A stretch of 64,000 nucleotides of DNA from Marinomonas arctica (GCF_003259225.1 NZ_QHJF01000017.1:78244-142243); one strand, 5' to 3'. Positions 1-8,600 are shown, counted from the stretch's first letter. Numbers and translations: made by a program. Notes: generated by a model not told the origin, from the sequence alone.

Positions 1-841
1 TAGCGCCCAAAGTTAAACCTGCAATAAAGTGGCGTTGCATGGCGAAGAACAAAATAACCGGAGGCAAAGCCGCCACAATGGAACCTGCCGCAATCAACTG
101 CCAAGACGCCATCCATTGACCTTTTAGCGCACTGATTCCAGCGGTAATCGGACGCACTTCATCGCTTTGCACCAACACCAATGCCCAAAAGTAATCGTTC
201 CAGATAAAGGTAAAAATCAGTACCGACAGAGCCGCTAGCGCAGGACGAACCAATGGCAATACGATATGCCAGAAAATTTGCCATTCGCTCACCCCTTCCA
301 CACGCGCCGCTTCGATCAACTCATCGGGTAAACCCACAATAAAGTTACGCATAAACAAGGTACAAAAACCGGTTTGAAAAGCGATATGGAAAAGAATCAA
401 ACCTGATGCCGTGTCATACAAGCCCATGCTGATGGTTAAATCCCGTACGGGAATCATCAGAATTTGAAACGGCACAAAATTACCGGCAATAAACGCCGCA
501 AACAGCGCCACATTACCGCGAAATTTAAACTTGGCTAGGGCATAACCCGCCAGTGTTGACAAGGCAACGGCGCCAAATACCGCAGGTAAAGTAATAAGGA
601 TAGAGTTCAACAAGTACCGCACCATCGGGGTTTCTGTGAACACCAAGGCATAGTTTTCAAACAACATCCATTCGGAAGGTATGCCCCAGTAATTGCCGGC
701 ATTTATGTCAGCGGTCGATCTTGCTGACGTCAGCATTACAGCAATTAAAGGCAACAACCAAAGCAATAAGGCAATCCAAATCGCCACGCGATAACTTAAA
801 TTGAAAGGCAATGATCTTTTTTCTATAGGCGTTGGAAACAT
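1..841 (-). CDS. Carbohydrate ABC transporter inner-membrane permease, MalG type (partial, runs off left edge)
   Basis: The reading frame starts at the ATG at 841-839 and stays open to the window edge, so the C-terminal end is missing. The translation begins MFPTPIEKRSLPFNL, has several hydrophobic membrane segments, and carries the permease EAA loop (EAARVEGVSEWQIFWHIVLP), which docks onto the ATPase. The family (binding-protein-dependent transport, MalG/UgpE-like) forms a heterodimeric channel with a MalF-type partner. Its start overlaps the stop of the upstream permease gene (TAATG), so the two are translationally coupled. The substrate cannot be read from the sequence; a sugar or polyol is likely. 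Confidence 0.9.
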   Translation of the reverse strand, partial: MFPTPIEKRSLPFNLSYRVAIWIALLLWLLPLIAVMLTSARSTADINAGNYWGIPSEWMLFENYALVFTETPMVRYLLNSILITLPAVFGAVALSTLAGYALAKFKFRGNVALFAAFIAGNFVPFQILMIPVRDLTISMGLYDTASGLILFHIAFQTGFCTLFMRNFIVGLPDELIEAARVEGVSEWQIFWHIVLPLVRPALAALSVLIFTFIWNDYFWALVLVQSDEVRPITAGISALKGQWMASWQLIAAGSIVAALPPVILFFAMQRHFIAGLTLGA

Positions 842-1716
842 TAGGCTTTCTCACTCTTCAGCATACGCCACAAGAAGTAGGCGATATAAATGTCCATAAT
901 TAAGAACAACACGGTCGCAATCGCCGCACCGTAACCGGCACGATAATTAAAGATAGATTGTTCATACATGAAGTAAGCAAGGACGCTCGACGTGCCAAAT
1001 GGGCCGCCGCTGGTCATGGTTGCCACGAGGTCAAAGCTTCGCAGGGCACCGATTACGGTCACGACAACGGCAATAAAGGTAGCAGGTCGCAATTGTGGCA
1101 GGATCACATGACGTAACATTTTCCAACCATGCGCCCCATCTAAACGTGCCGCTTCGATTTGATCCGGGTTGAGATTGTTTAAGCCTGTGAGATACAAAAT
1201 CATGCAATACGCAATCTGTGGCCACAGCCCCGCGACAATAATGCCAAACGTTACCCAATTTTCATCGGATAAGATCGCAACTGGCTCCATGCCAAACAAG
1301 CCAATCGCCTTATTGAACAGGCCAAAAGAAGGATCGTAAAACCAAGAAAAAACCAGACCAACAACCACTTGAGAAATGACAAAAGGAAAGAAGAACATCG
1401 ACTTAACCAGTCGTATCCCCATGACTTTCTGGTTCAGAAAAAGCGCAATACCTAATCCAATAGGTGGTGCTAGCATGAAAAAAACCATCCAATACAGATT
1501 GTTTTTTAATGCTACCCAAAACTGATAGTCCTCAAAAAGCTCGATGTAATTACGAAAGCCGACGAAGGTTTTTTCACCAATGCCATCCCACTCATAAAAA
1601 CTCAACCAAATACTTTGAAGAATAGGAAAAATAACGTAGACCACAAACAAAATGACTGCCGGTGCTAAGAACAAAACTGGCATCCATTGCTGCTGCTTGC
1701 TATGCAACTTTTGCAT
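841..1716 (-). CDS. Carbohydrate ABC transporter inner-membrane permease, MalF/UgpA type
   Basis: About 291 residues with an N-terminal membrane segment (around WMPVLFLAPAVILFVVYVIF), five further hydrophobic segments and the EAA loop EAARLDGAHGWKMLRHVILP. It pairs with the MalG-type permease encoded immediately downstream. I place the start at the ATG at 1716 (MQKLHSK), about 10 nt after GAGG; in-frame upstream codons at 1725 and 1770 would add residues without a better ribosome site. The ATPase and an IclR regulator are encoded divergently; no binding-protein gene is visible, so it probably lies left of the window. Confidence 0.88.
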   Translation of the reverse strand: MQKLHSKQQQWMPVLFLAPAVILFVVYVIFPILQSIWLSFYEWDGIGEKTFVGFRNYIELFEDYQFWVALKNNLYWMVFFMLAPPIGLGIALFLNQKVMGIRLVKSMFFFPFVISQVVVGLVFSWFYDPSFGLFNKAIGLFGMEPVAILSDENWVTFGIIVAGLWPQIAYCMILYLTGLNNLNPDQIEAARLDGAHGWKMLRHVILPQLRPATFIAVVVTVIGALRSFDLVATMTSGGPFGTSSVLAYFMYEQSIFNYRAGYGAAIATVLFLIMDIYIAYFLWRMLKSEKA

Positions 1717-1803
1717 GGCGCACATACCTCTTATTTTTATTAGTTTATAAACCGCCTTACTTGCTACCAAGATTGAGCGTCAAGTAATTCGTCTAATAAA
1801 ATA

Positions 1804-1820
1804 ATGGAATAAAGTTCCAT
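1804..1820. promoter_or_regulatory. Palindromic operator in the divergent permease/IclR intergenic region
   Basis: ATGGAA-TAAAG-TTCCAT is a perfect 6-bp inverted repeat with a 5-bp spacer, between the permease genes and the iclR-type gene. IclR-family regulators bind palindromes of this kind, and KdgR-type sites contain GGAAC/GTTCC-like arms. It is the natural candidate for the binding site of the adjacent regulator, acting on both divergent promoters. Inferred, not shown. Confidence 0.5.
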
Positions 1821-1919
1821 TTTTTGCAATACTCAATTTAGAACATTTTGTCAGGCCTCTTTTTTGAGGCTAAATAGACCTTAGAAAATTATAAAAATAG
1901 ACATTAAGGAAACCCAACC

Positions 1920-2702
1920 ATGTCAGAGCAAGACACTAAGAGCGGAGGCTCATCGCTAGACAAAGCACTTAGCCTATTGCAAGAAGTGTGTGTCACGCCG
2001 GTGCCATTACGCTTTGCCGAATTGGTCGAAAAAACCGATCTACCCAAAGCAACCGCGCATCGCACCCTGACATCATTGACCGAGAAAGGCTTAATTCGCT
2101 TCGACGAAGCCACTCAGCTGTATCACCCAGGTTATGGCTTACTCGAGTTAGCCCATCAAGCCTGGTCAAAAATTGATGTGCGTGATATTGCTGCGGATCA
2201 AATGAAATTATTATGGAATGAAACCGGTGAAACCATTCACCTTGCGGTGCTGGATCGTGGCGATGTTATTTACATCGACAAGCTAGAAAGTCAAAAAAGC
2301 TTGCGCTTATTTTCGGCCGTTGGCAAAAAAGGACCGGCCTATTGCACTGGCGTCGGTAAAGCCATGATGGCGTTTCTCAGTGAAGAGCAATTAGCCGCCG
2401 CCATCAAAGAACAAAGCTTTATCAAGCACACAGACACCACGCTGATTAACGAAGGCATGTTAAGACAAGATCTTATCAAGATTCGTGACAGCAAGATTTC
2501 CTTGGATTTAGAAGAACACGAAGAAGGCATTCAATGTGCCGCCTCGGTGATTTTAAACCACAGAAACGAACCCATTGCCGCGCTGAGTATTACCGCTCCT
2601 AAGTTTCGTGTAGACGATGCGCGCTTTCAACACTTTCAAACACTGGTCAAAGACGCCTGTAAGAAAGTATCCATCCGCATGGGGGCCATGGCCTCTAATT
2701 AA
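1920..2702 (+). CDS. IclR-family transcriptional regulator
   Basis: 260 residues. An N-terminal winged helix-turn-helix lies at about residues 12-75 (LVEKTDLPKATAHRTLTSL is the recognition region). The C-terminal IclR effector-binding domain at about 90-255 includes GDVIYIDKLES, TGVGKAMMAFLS and a late Cys-Ala-Ala-Ser segment, all typical of the family. It lies 17 nt before the ATPase gene on the same strand and divergent from the two permease genes. It most likely controls this sugar transporter in response to the substrate or a catabolite. A palindrome at 1804-1820 is a candidate site. Confidence 0.92.
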   Translation: MSEQDTKSGGSSLDKALSLLQEVCVTPVPLRFAELVEKTDLPKATAHRTLTSLTEKGLIRFDEATQLYHPGYGLLELAHQAWSKIDVRDIAADQMKLLWNETGETIHLAVLDRGDVIYIDKLESQKSLRLFSAVGKKGPAYCTGVGKAMMAFLSEEQLAAAIKEQSFIKHTDTTLINEGMLRQDLIKIRDSKISLDLEEHEEGIQCAASVILNHRNEPIAALSITAPKFRVDDARFQHFQTLVKDACKKVSIRMGAMASN

Positions 2703-2719
2703 CTATAGGAAAATCCATT

Positions 2720-3823
2720 ATGGCGACGATAAAACTAACAAACGTCATCAAACGGTTTCACGACATAGAAACCATTCATGGCGTCAATTTAGATCTACAA
2801 GACGGCGAATTTGTGGTCTTTGTTGGTCCATCAGGTTGCGGTAAATCCACCCTACTGCGTTTAATTGCAGGCTTAGAAGATATCACCGACGGTAAGCTTG
2901 AAATCAATGGCACCAACATGAATAACGTCGCGCCAGCGGATCGCGGCGTTGCTATGGTGTTTCAATCTTATGCACTCTACCCACACATGACAGTGGAAGA
3001 AAACATGAGCTTTGGCTTGCGTATGAATGGCGTCGCACCAGACAAAATCAAAGCACAAGTATCAAATGCCGCCAACATTCTACAACTCAATGAACTACTG
3101 GATCGCAAGCCCAAACAACTCTCCGGTGGTCAACGTCAGCGGGTCGCCATCGGCCGTGCCATTGTTCGCCAACCCGAAGTATTTCTTTTTGATGAGCCGC
3201 TTTCTAACCTAGACGCGGAACTTCGTGTTGACATGCGCATTCAGATTGCACAACTGCACAATCGTCTAAAAGCCACGATGATTTACGTAACTCACGATCA
3301 AGTGGAAGCCATGACGTTAGCCGACAAAATCGTGGTATTACGCGCGGGTAACGTGGAGCAAGTCGGTTCGCCTTTAGAGCTCTATCACAATCCTGCTAAT
3401 GAATTTGTAGCAGGCTTTATTGGCTCCCCTAAAATGAATTTTTTAGACGGCAAAGTCATTAGCATAGATAACAAAGACATTGCTGTGATAGACATCGCTG
3501 GACAAACCATCGAATTAGAAGTGGATGGCACAAAAATATCCGTCAACGAAAGCGTAAAACTTGGCATACGTCCAGAACACGTGAAAGAAAACACTCAAGA
3601 CGCAGACATCGTCTTAAAAATTGATATCGACGTCGCTGAGCATCTCGGTGGCCTTACCTACCTTTACGGTCAATTTCAGGGTCACAAACTCACTATTGAA
3701 GTCAGTGGCGCTAACCTAACCCGCCACGGAGAAAGTGTCGAAGTCGGTCTGAAAAAAGCAGATTGTTACCTATTTAATCGTACTGGCGAAGCACTCGTAG
3801 ATAGACCGGTGCCTGTTCGCTAA
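2720..3823 (+). CDS. Carbohydrate ABC transporter ATPase, MalK/UgpC/MsmK type
   Basis: 367 residues, normal length for MalK-like ATPases. It has Walker A GPSGCGKST at about 38-46, a Q-loop near FQSYALYPHM, signature LSGGQRQRVAIGRA, Walker B VFLFDEPLSNLD and the H-loop THDQVEA. The C-terminal third has the OB/TOBE regulatory domain with the GIRPEHV motif. It energises import through the two permeases encoded on the opposite strand. It is cotranscribed with the IclR gene, followed by a hairpin at 3829-3862. The sugar is unknown; related ATPases serve several transporters. Confidence 0.93.
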   Translation: MATIKLTNVIKRFHDIETIHGVNLDLQDGEFVVFVGPSGCGKSTLLRLIAGLEDITDGKLEINGTNMNNVAPADRGVAMVFQSYALYPHMTVEENMSFGLRMNGVAPDKIKAQVSNAANILQLNELLDRKPKQLSGGQRQRVAIGRAIVRQPEVFLFDEPLSNLDAELRVDMRIQIAQLHNRLKATMIYVTHDQVEAMTLADKIVVLRAGNVEQVGSPLELYHNPANEFVAGFIGSPKMNFLDGKVISIDNKDIAVIDIAGQTIELEVDGTKISVNESVKLGIRPEHVKENTQDADIVLKIDIDVAEHLGGLTYLYGQFQGHKLTIEVSGANLTRHGESVEVGLKKADCYLFNRTGEALVDRPVPVR

Positions 3824-3828
3824 GGTAA

Positions 3829-3862
3829 ATAGCCCTGCGTAAGTCTGTTTACGCGGGGCTAT
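3829..3862 (+). terminator. Rho-independent terminator-like hairpin after the ABC ATPase gene
   Basis: The 14-bp arms ATAGCCCTGCGTAA and TTACGCGGGGCTAT pair with one G-U wobble around a 6-nt loop. A short T-containing run follows (CTTAAA). It sits 5 nt after the ATPase stop codon. Confidence 0.7.
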
Positions 3863-3880
3863 CTTAAACACCACCTTATG

Positions 3881-4600
3881 TTAGACAAACTCTTCTAGGA
3901 AATTCGCTAAGTAGCGATAACCACGCTGTGCTGTCTGCGGGTTATATTGGCTTCCATGATCTGGATTGTTCGCACTTGGCAACATAAATGAATGCATGGT
4001 GTTACTGAAGTCAATAAACTGAAAATCCATCCCCAAACTTGTCCAGTAACGTTTCGCTTCTTGGGCATCGGCCTCTGTAACCAAAGAATCTTGGTGTCCG
4101 TTTAAGACCAACATTTTAGCTTTTGTATTGGCTTTTTCTTCTGACTGAGCGCGGAAAAAGCTCATCAAGCCATGAAAACTCGCGGCACCCGCACTATCAT
4201 GAAGATGCAACCCCGCCTCCAATGCCAAACGGCCTCCTAAACAAAATCCAACATGGACAATGGTTTTGCCATGAATCGCATCACAAGCAGATTGAGTCAG
4301 CTCATTCAGTAACGCATGCAGCGGCTCAGCTTCTGCAAGCAAAGCCCCCATTGTGGCAAGCTTCTCTTCCATTTCAACCGGGTTATGTTCAATGCCATAT
4401 AAATCCAAAGCCGTTGCTGAAAAACCCAGTGATGCAATATGATCGGCAATGCCTTTTTCAAAGTCACTTAGACCTGAAAACGTTGGCCAAATAACCACTT
4501 GAATATGACTCTTCTCCGAACTCAGTCCGTCAACCTGATAATGTACACGCTTAATATTGTCTTTAAATATCGATTCGAATGTCTGGCTCATAGATGGCAT
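3881..4600 (-). CDS. Dienelactone hydrolase family protein
   Basis: 239-residue alpha/beta hydrolase of the DLH family. The likely triad is Cys120 in GFCLGG, Asp171 in NGHQDSLV and His203 in MHSFML; the Cys nucleophile is typical of dienelactone hydrolases rather than serine esterases. No chlorocatechol pathway genes are nearby, so the physiological substrate is open. A GGAG lies only one base before the first ATG, so translation may start at the in-frame ATG at 4591 (MSQTFES). Cytoplasmic, no signal peptide. Monocistronic, with its promoter in the gap shared with the divergent gene at 4763. Confidence 0.85.
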   Translation of the reverse strand: MPSMSQTFESIFKDNIKRVHYQVDGLSSEKSHIQVVIWPTFSGLSDFEKGIADHIASLGFSATALDLYGIEHNPVEMEEKLATMGALLAEAEPLHALLNELTQSACDAIHGKTIVHVGFCLGGRLALEAGLHLHDSAGAASFHGLMSFFRAQSEEKANTKAKMLVLNGHQDSLVTEADAQEAKRYWTSLGMDFQFIDFSNTMHSFMLPSANNPDHGSQYNPQTAQRGYRYLANFLEEFV

Positions 4601-4762
4601 ACTCCAATCATTAATATAAATAATCCCATTTGTTCGTTCAGTTTAACCAGCCAAACGGAATGAAATCAATCTTCATGCTTATTCTCACCACTTTCTGATA
4701 CACTTTTTGCTCATCGACTACAAACATTAATAAGCTCAAAACAGCATGATAAGGATGAAGTA

Positions 4763-5587
4763 ATGATGCAACTGGCTTTAAGTGATCTCATTGGTAAGCA
4801 AGTACTTGGCGTAGCTGGCACTTATGGCGCTCCAGAGAACGAAATGGATGTTTATATTTGTGGTGTAAACATTCTATCTGATACGTCCTTGGAGCTTTTC
4901 TTTCCAAATGGACATCAACTCAAAGCCAACCAAAAAGTTACCGTACATTTAGACAATCGTACCGGCGTATCTGAGTACGATGCCGATTTAAAAGTGTATC
5001 GTTCCTCTTTCAAAGGCATTATTTCATCCATAACAGGCAAAAAAGCACAACTAACGGCCATCGAATACGAAGTTTACTACGGTGCCAGCATCATTAAATC
5101 TTTCATAACAGATGGCTACGAACATCCGAGTGACAATCGGCCTGCTGTTGATCTGCCACACAGCCCACTTACTATTGCGCCCGAAATTGACGACAGCGAA
5201 AACGACAATAAAATTGGCGTTTTGATGACCTTCGCCAAACAACAGCCACACTCTACTGTGATGGCATTCTTATCCTCTGTTGACGATGATATTTTCTTCA
5301 TCACTTTCCCGAGTACATTCAAGGCTAAACTGTTAAGTCGTAATAACCAGTGCTACTTTGCGATTGATGGCCGAGCCACCTTTACGTTTGAAGAAGCAAT
5401 AGAATGGAACTACAGCATCATCAAAAGTGATGTTTATGAAATTCCCAAAAGCAATCCAGTTTTCCAACAAATTCAAGAACTTTTTATCCAGAAAAACCCT
5501 TGGGAAATGGGCTTTTTTAGCCACCCAGAAGTCACAATGTATCATCTTAAAGCGACAAAAGTCGTTTGCCCAAAGCGAAACTATTAA
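4763..5587 (+). CDS. Protein with a possible C-terminal FMN split-barrel (pyridoxamine-phosphate-oxidase-like) domain
   Basis: 274 residues, no signal peptide. The N-terminal half (about 1-110) is beta-rich and ends in a strand set that could be a PilZ-like or other small barrel; I cannot assign it. The C-terminal half (about 150-270) resembles general-stress FMN-binding split barrels: VLMTFAKQQPHSTVMAFLSS, a FFITFP strand, a FEEAIEW segment and a final MYHLKATKV strand. Function unknown; a flavin-binding or redox role is inference. AAGGATG precedes tandem ATG codons at 4763 and 4766. The GFA gene follows 41 nt downstream. Confidence 0.6.
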   Translation: MMQLALSDLIGKQVLGVAGTYGAPENEMDVYICGVNILSDTSLELFFPNGHQLKANQKVTVHLDNRTGVSEYDADLKVYRSSFKGIISSITGKKAQLTAIEYEVYYGASIIKSFITDGYEHPSDNRPAVDLPHSPLTIAPEIDDSENDNKIGVLMTFAKQQPHSTVMAFLSSVDDDIFFITFPSTFKAKLLSRNNQCYFAIDGRATFTFEEAIEWNYSIIKSDVYEIPKSNPVFQQIQELFIQKNPWEMGFFSHPEVTMYHLKATKVVCPKRNY

Positions 5588-5628
5588 TTGGAAAACGGGG
5601 AAAGCCTCCCTCAACCAAGGAGAAAACC

Positions 5629-6030
5629 ATGTTATCTGGAAGCTGTTTATGCAATGGCATACAATACGAAATAAAAGGCGAACTGGGCGATATTATGCAG
5701 TGCCATTGCCAAAAATGCCGTAAAGCCAACGGCTCTGCGTTTGCCGCCAATGCGGCTATTCCAACAACGGCATTCACACTGTTAAGAGGCAAGGCACTAC
5801 TCGGTGAATACGAATCCACGCCTGGAGTATTTCGTGTTTTTTGCAAGCAATGTGCGTCCCCGCTTTATAGCCGACGCCCCAACATGCCCGAACTACTGCG
5901 TCTTCGTATCGGCACCTTAGATACGAAAATAGAGAGCAAACCCTCATCACACATCTTTGTCGGTTCAAAAGCAGAGTGGTATGAGATTTGCGACGATATT
6001 CCTCAGTATCAGGAACGTCCTACGGTGTAA
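5629..6030 (+). CDS. GFA-family (glutathione-dependent formaldehyde-activating enzyme-like) zinc protein
   Basis: 133 residues with the CENP-V/GFA fold signature: CLCNGIQYEI near the N-terminus, CHCQKCRKANG at about 25-35 and CKQCASPLYSRRP at about 79-91. These cysteines bind zinc in the family. The start at 5629 is chosen because AAGGAG lies 5 nt upstream; an earlier in-frame ATG at 5566 lies inside the end of the preceding gene. GFA proteins have varied or unknown roles, so formaldehyde detoxification should not be assumed. A strong hairpin terminator follows at 6047-6086. Confidence 0.85.
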   Translation: MLSGSCLCNGIQYEIKGELGDIMQCHCQKCRKANGSAFAANAAIPTTAFTLLRGKALLGEYESTPGVFRVFCKQCASPLYSRRPNMPELLRLRIGTLDTKIESKPSSHIFVGSKAEWYEICDDIPQYQERPTV

Positions 6031-6046
6031 GTCATGTATTTGTGAT

Positions 6047-6086
6047 AAAAAAGGGGAAGTCGATCAATTCAACTTCCCCTTTTTTT
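6047..6086. terminator. Bidirectional rho-independent terminator
   Basis: AAAAAAGGGGAAGT and ACTTCCCCTTTTTTT form a long stem with A and T tracts on either side, so it can end transcription of the GFA gene and of the convergent acidic-protein gene at 6101. Confidence 0.9.
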
Positions 6087-6100
6087 GTAGTGTGCGACCG

Positions 6101-6238
6101 TTAGTCGTCGTTGGAGTCATCCCAGAAATCATCATCACTGTCATCTGAGTCGCCGTAGTATGACTCATCGTCGTCAGCGTCATCGTAAAAATCATCATTC
6201 TCGTCGTACTCATCACTTAGAGAATAATGACCAGCCAT
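6101..6238 (-). CDS. Small, highly acidic protein of unknown function
   Basis: 45 residues, nearly half Asp or Glu, with Asp-Asp and Ser-Asp runs over the last 30 positions (MAGHYSLSDEYDEN at the start, ending DDSNDD). The start at 6238 is supported by GGAG 7 nt upstream; longer versions have no comparable site. The composition resembles nucleic-acid mimics, metal-binding or small acidic chaperone proteins, but no family is recognised. It ends at the shared terminator at 6047-6086. Confidence 0.55.
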   Translation of the reverse strand: MAGHYSLSDEYDENDDFYDDADDDESYYGDSDDSDDDFWDDSNDD

Positions 6239-6658
6239 GACTGACTCCGAAATAAAGATAGTACTTGGTAGTGTTATAGTTTGTGTAGTGTGTAGATACA
6301 TCAGACAGCCCTCCATTTTCAGGCCAATCAAACAGGAATGTTAAGCTTAGCAGGGAATATCCAATTTGGTAAAAGCAAATAAAATAGATTATATATTCTT
6401 GCTATCTATAGTGGCTATTTGTCAAATTTACATCACCATAACGTAGCAAAAATACTCAACGCCCCCACTGGAGCCTCCACTAAAAACGCACGATTTAGCT
6501 CTAACATCCTGTTTCATAAGTTCAATATTCTTTCTATATCAGCAAGGCAAAAATGCTCGAACTCATCGTGCATTTTATTGTCTTAGTTAATAACCATAAG
6601 ACATGCCATAATTTACGCAAACCAAGTCCCTTTTAATGAGTGGCAAGAGAGTGATGTT
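6239..6658. other. Intergenic stretch, no gene recognised
   Basis: A+T-rich DNA between the divergent small acidic gene and msrB. It must hold both promoters. I see no RNA gene, repeat or convincing longer reading frame. Confidence 0.5.
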
Positions 6659-7030
6659 ATGATGAGTAAACCCTACAACAAACTGACACCAGAAGAAGCA
6701 AGAGTCATCCTTGATAAAGGCACAGAGCGCCCATTTACCGGCGAATACACAGACACAATGGAAGGTGGCTTGTATCTTTGTCGTCAATGTGATGCGCCGC
6801 TTTATACGTCAGAACATAAATTCCTTTCTCACTGTGGCTGGCCCAGTTTTGACGACGAAATTCCCAATGCTGTTAAACGTGTACCCGACGCTGATGGCCG
6901 CCGTATCGAAATCGTCTGCGCCAATTGTAAAGGCCACCTAGGCCATGTGTTTGAAGGAGAAAGACTGACTGAAAACAACATTCGCCACTGTGTGAACTCC
7001 ATCTCAATGACCTTCGTAAGCCAAGGTTAG
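6659..7030 (+). CDS. msrB: Peptide-methionine (R)-S-oxide reductase MsrB
   Basis: 123 residues. The catalytic cysteine is Cys111 in RHCVNS. Zinc ligands are Cys41/Cys44 (CRQC) and Cys87/Cys90 (CANC). CGWPSF at 59-64 and GHLGHVFEG at 92-100 complete the MsrB signature. The enzyme reduces methionine-R-sulfoxide in oxidised proteins with thioredoxin. No signal peptide, so cytoplasmic. Tandem ATG codons (6659, 6662) make the exact start uncertain by one residue. It is alone on its transcript; a palindrome at 7037-7074 lies just downstream. Confidence 0.95.
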   Translation: MMSKPYNKLTPEEARVILDKGTERPFTGEYTDTMEGGLYLCRQCDAPLYTSEHKFLSHCGWPSFDDEIPNAVKRVPDADGRRIEIVCANCKGHLGHVFEGERLTENNIRHCVNSISMTFVSQG

Positions 7031-7036
7031 TACAAT

Positions 7037-7074
7037 GTGTTAACGTGAACATCTGTGACGTCTCACGTTAACAC
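7037..7074. repeat. Inverted repeat downstream of msrB
   Basis: GTGTTAACGTGA and TCACGTTAACAC are perfect 12-bp inverted arms with a 14-bp spacer. There is no T-run on the msrB transcript side (a run of A follows instead), so it is at best an unusual terminator; an operator for the next gene is possible. Confidence 0.5.
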
Positions 7075-7160
7075 TCACAAAAAAAAGAATATTGTAAAGG
7101 CTTTTAAGTTAAACTCTAGAAAAACGGATATTTTCATTAAATTACTCATAAAGTCTTATC

Positions 7161-7601
7161 ATGCGTAAATTTTTTTTCGCGTTCTTAGTATTATTATTGG
7201 TCGGTATTGGACTCAGTTTATTGCTTCCCAAACCGCAGCCCTCCTCGCAATACCTTAGCCAGCAAACAAATTACACAATAAGCCAGGACTCTCTCTTTGC
7301 ACCGTTGCCCATGACAGAATTTTTACTTATCACTCCACCCCCCAATGACGTGGTTTTCACCCTACGTTTAGGTTTATACAGCCAGTTACAACAAGCCGTG
7401 AATGCGGCAGAGTCTATGGACCTATCTAGTAAAGCATTCATCGTAAAGGTCGTGGATAATAATAGAGAGTGGTATTTACTTTTACTTAATCAATACCCAA
7501 CAGCGGAAAAAGCAGAGCAACAAAAACGAGTACTGGAGAACCAGAAGATATCCGCTACACTTATGCTATTGCCTAAAGATCTTAAGATGTCAAAGAGCTA
7601 A
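7161..7601 (+). CDS. Membrane-anchored SPOR-like domain protein
   Basis: 146 residues. An N-terminal membrane segment at about 4-22 (FFFAFLVLLLVGIGLSLLL) is followed by a linker and a C-terminal region at about 65-140 with the SPOR pattern: FTLRLGLYSQLQQAVNAAES, then YLLLLNQYPTAEKAEQQKRV. SPOR domains bind denuded peptidoglycan at division sites. The protein should sit in the inner membrane with its domain in the periplasm. It lies 12 nt before the next gene and is probably cotranscribed. Assignment is by motif pattern only. Confidence 0.65.
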   Translation: MRKFFFAFLVLLLVGIGLSLLLPKPQPSSQYLSQQTNYTISQDSLFAPLPMTEFLLITPPPNDVVFTLRLGLYSQLQQAVNAAESMDLSSKAFIVKVVDNNREWYLLLLNQYPTAEKAEQQKRVLENQKISATLMLLPKDLKMSKS

Positions 7602-7613
7602 CCGGAGCGTGAT

Positions 7614-8201
7614 ATGAACTATTTGCCACCACTAAGAAACCATCAACAGATGGTGCGTGTTGTCAAAGAAAAGGGCAAGATGAATGCTGTCACGGCGCAG
7701 AGCTTCAAATTAGGCAACGCTTTTGGCGATCATCAAACGAGCCATTTCGACTCTTTATTTGGTAATGGTGGTATCTCTCCAACAGAACAACAAATCCGCA
7801 CCCTAGATGCGATGAATGTCACCAGTAGTTCATTACGTCGACCTAGCCAAACATCCAACGGAGGGCTACTTCCAACCCGTACTGAATCATCCCTTTTTCA
7901 TAAACTAAACCCTTCAACTCGAGAGTATATGAGTGGCATGAGCGGAGGGCTAACTATGAGCAGAAGTGATGCTGCACCAGGCACGAAACTGAGAACACAA
8001 TTATCTCCAAATGCTGATAGTAAAACTATTTATCCGAATCGGAACACCCTCCCCCATGCAATGCGCAAGCGAAGCGACCATAGGGAACCTATATCCTATG
8101 CTTCCGATCAGCACGCTATACCATCGCACCACATTGTGGCTGACAAACAACAACCCCATAATTCAACTATCCACTCGAATAACAAAGACATTAACTCATA
8201 A
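7614..8201 (+). CDS. Unknown low-complexity protein next to the T6SS vgrG cassette
   Basis: 195 residues rich in Ser, Asn, Thr, His and Gln, with no membrane segment, signal peptide or recognised domain. A Gly/Met patch (EYMSGMSGGLTMSRSDAAPG) lies near residue 105. GGAG six bases before the ATG supports the start. The 3' end overlaps the convergent DUF4150 gene by 11 bp. Its disordered style resembles the orphan small proteins at 18.9-21.4 kb in the same T6SS locus, so a link to the secretion system is possible but unproven. Confidence 0.6.
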   Translation: MNYLPPLRNHQQMVRVVKEKGKMNAVTAQSFKLGNAFGDHQTSHFDSLFGNGGISPTEQQIRTLDAMNVTSSSLRRPSQTSNGGLLPTRTESSLFHKLNPSTREYMSGMSGGLTMSRSDAAPGTKLRTQLSPNADSKTIYPNRNTLPHAMRKRSDHREPISYASDQHAIPSHHIVADKQQPHNSTIHSNNKDINS

Positions 8202-8589
8202 TTAGAACCTTTGGCTGGCATGGTGTTAATGTCATACCAACAGCATTTGGAACCATCCCATTTTGCCCAGTTGGAGACAACATTTTTGTGGCTGGCATTA
8301 TCGATGTGAAGACTTTAACACTACCAAATAAGTGTCGTGTTGGGCCCATTATCAAACTTGAAACGACTCCCATCGCAATGCCGGCTTCATCGCCATTAGA
8401 CATGGGCACCATTGTCATTAAATTATGATTGGGCATGGCCATAATAAAAATATTAGGAACATTGGGAATCGCCATCGTTGTCATAGAAATATTGGGATAT
8501 GGAATCGGTACAACAGCGAGCCCTACAATGGTTTTACACACGTCTGGAAAAGCAAAATTCATCGCTGGCATTTGTGTATTAGCAAACAT
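8191..8589 (-). CDS. DUF4150 / PAAR-like T6SS spike-tip protein
   Basis: 132 residues. It opens MFANTQMPAMNFAFPDVCKT and carries VVPIPYPNIS, IFIMAMPNHNLMTMVPMSNGD and MVPNAVGMTLTPCQP, the conserved core of DUF4150 proteins. These have a PAAR-like fold and cap the VgrG spike, often as the N-terminal part of a toxin. Here it is a stand-alone tip with no toxin extension. It is the last gene of the vgrG cassette, 11 nt after the DUF3540 gene. Secreted as part of the spike, if the family role holds. Confidence 0.85.
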   Translation of the reverse strand: MFANTQMPAMNFAFPDVCKTIVGLAVVPIPYPNISMTTMAIPNVPNIFIMAMPNHNLMTMVPMSNGDEAGIAMGVVSSLIMGPTRHLFGSVKVFTSIMPATKMLSPTGQNGMVPNAVGMTLTPCQPKVLIMS

Positions 8590-8600
8590 AATCGTTCCCC

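Noticed and set aside
7037..7074. Palindrome after msrB as a rho-independent terminator
   Set aside because: A run of A rather than T follows on the msrB transcript, so it is listed only as an inverted repeat.
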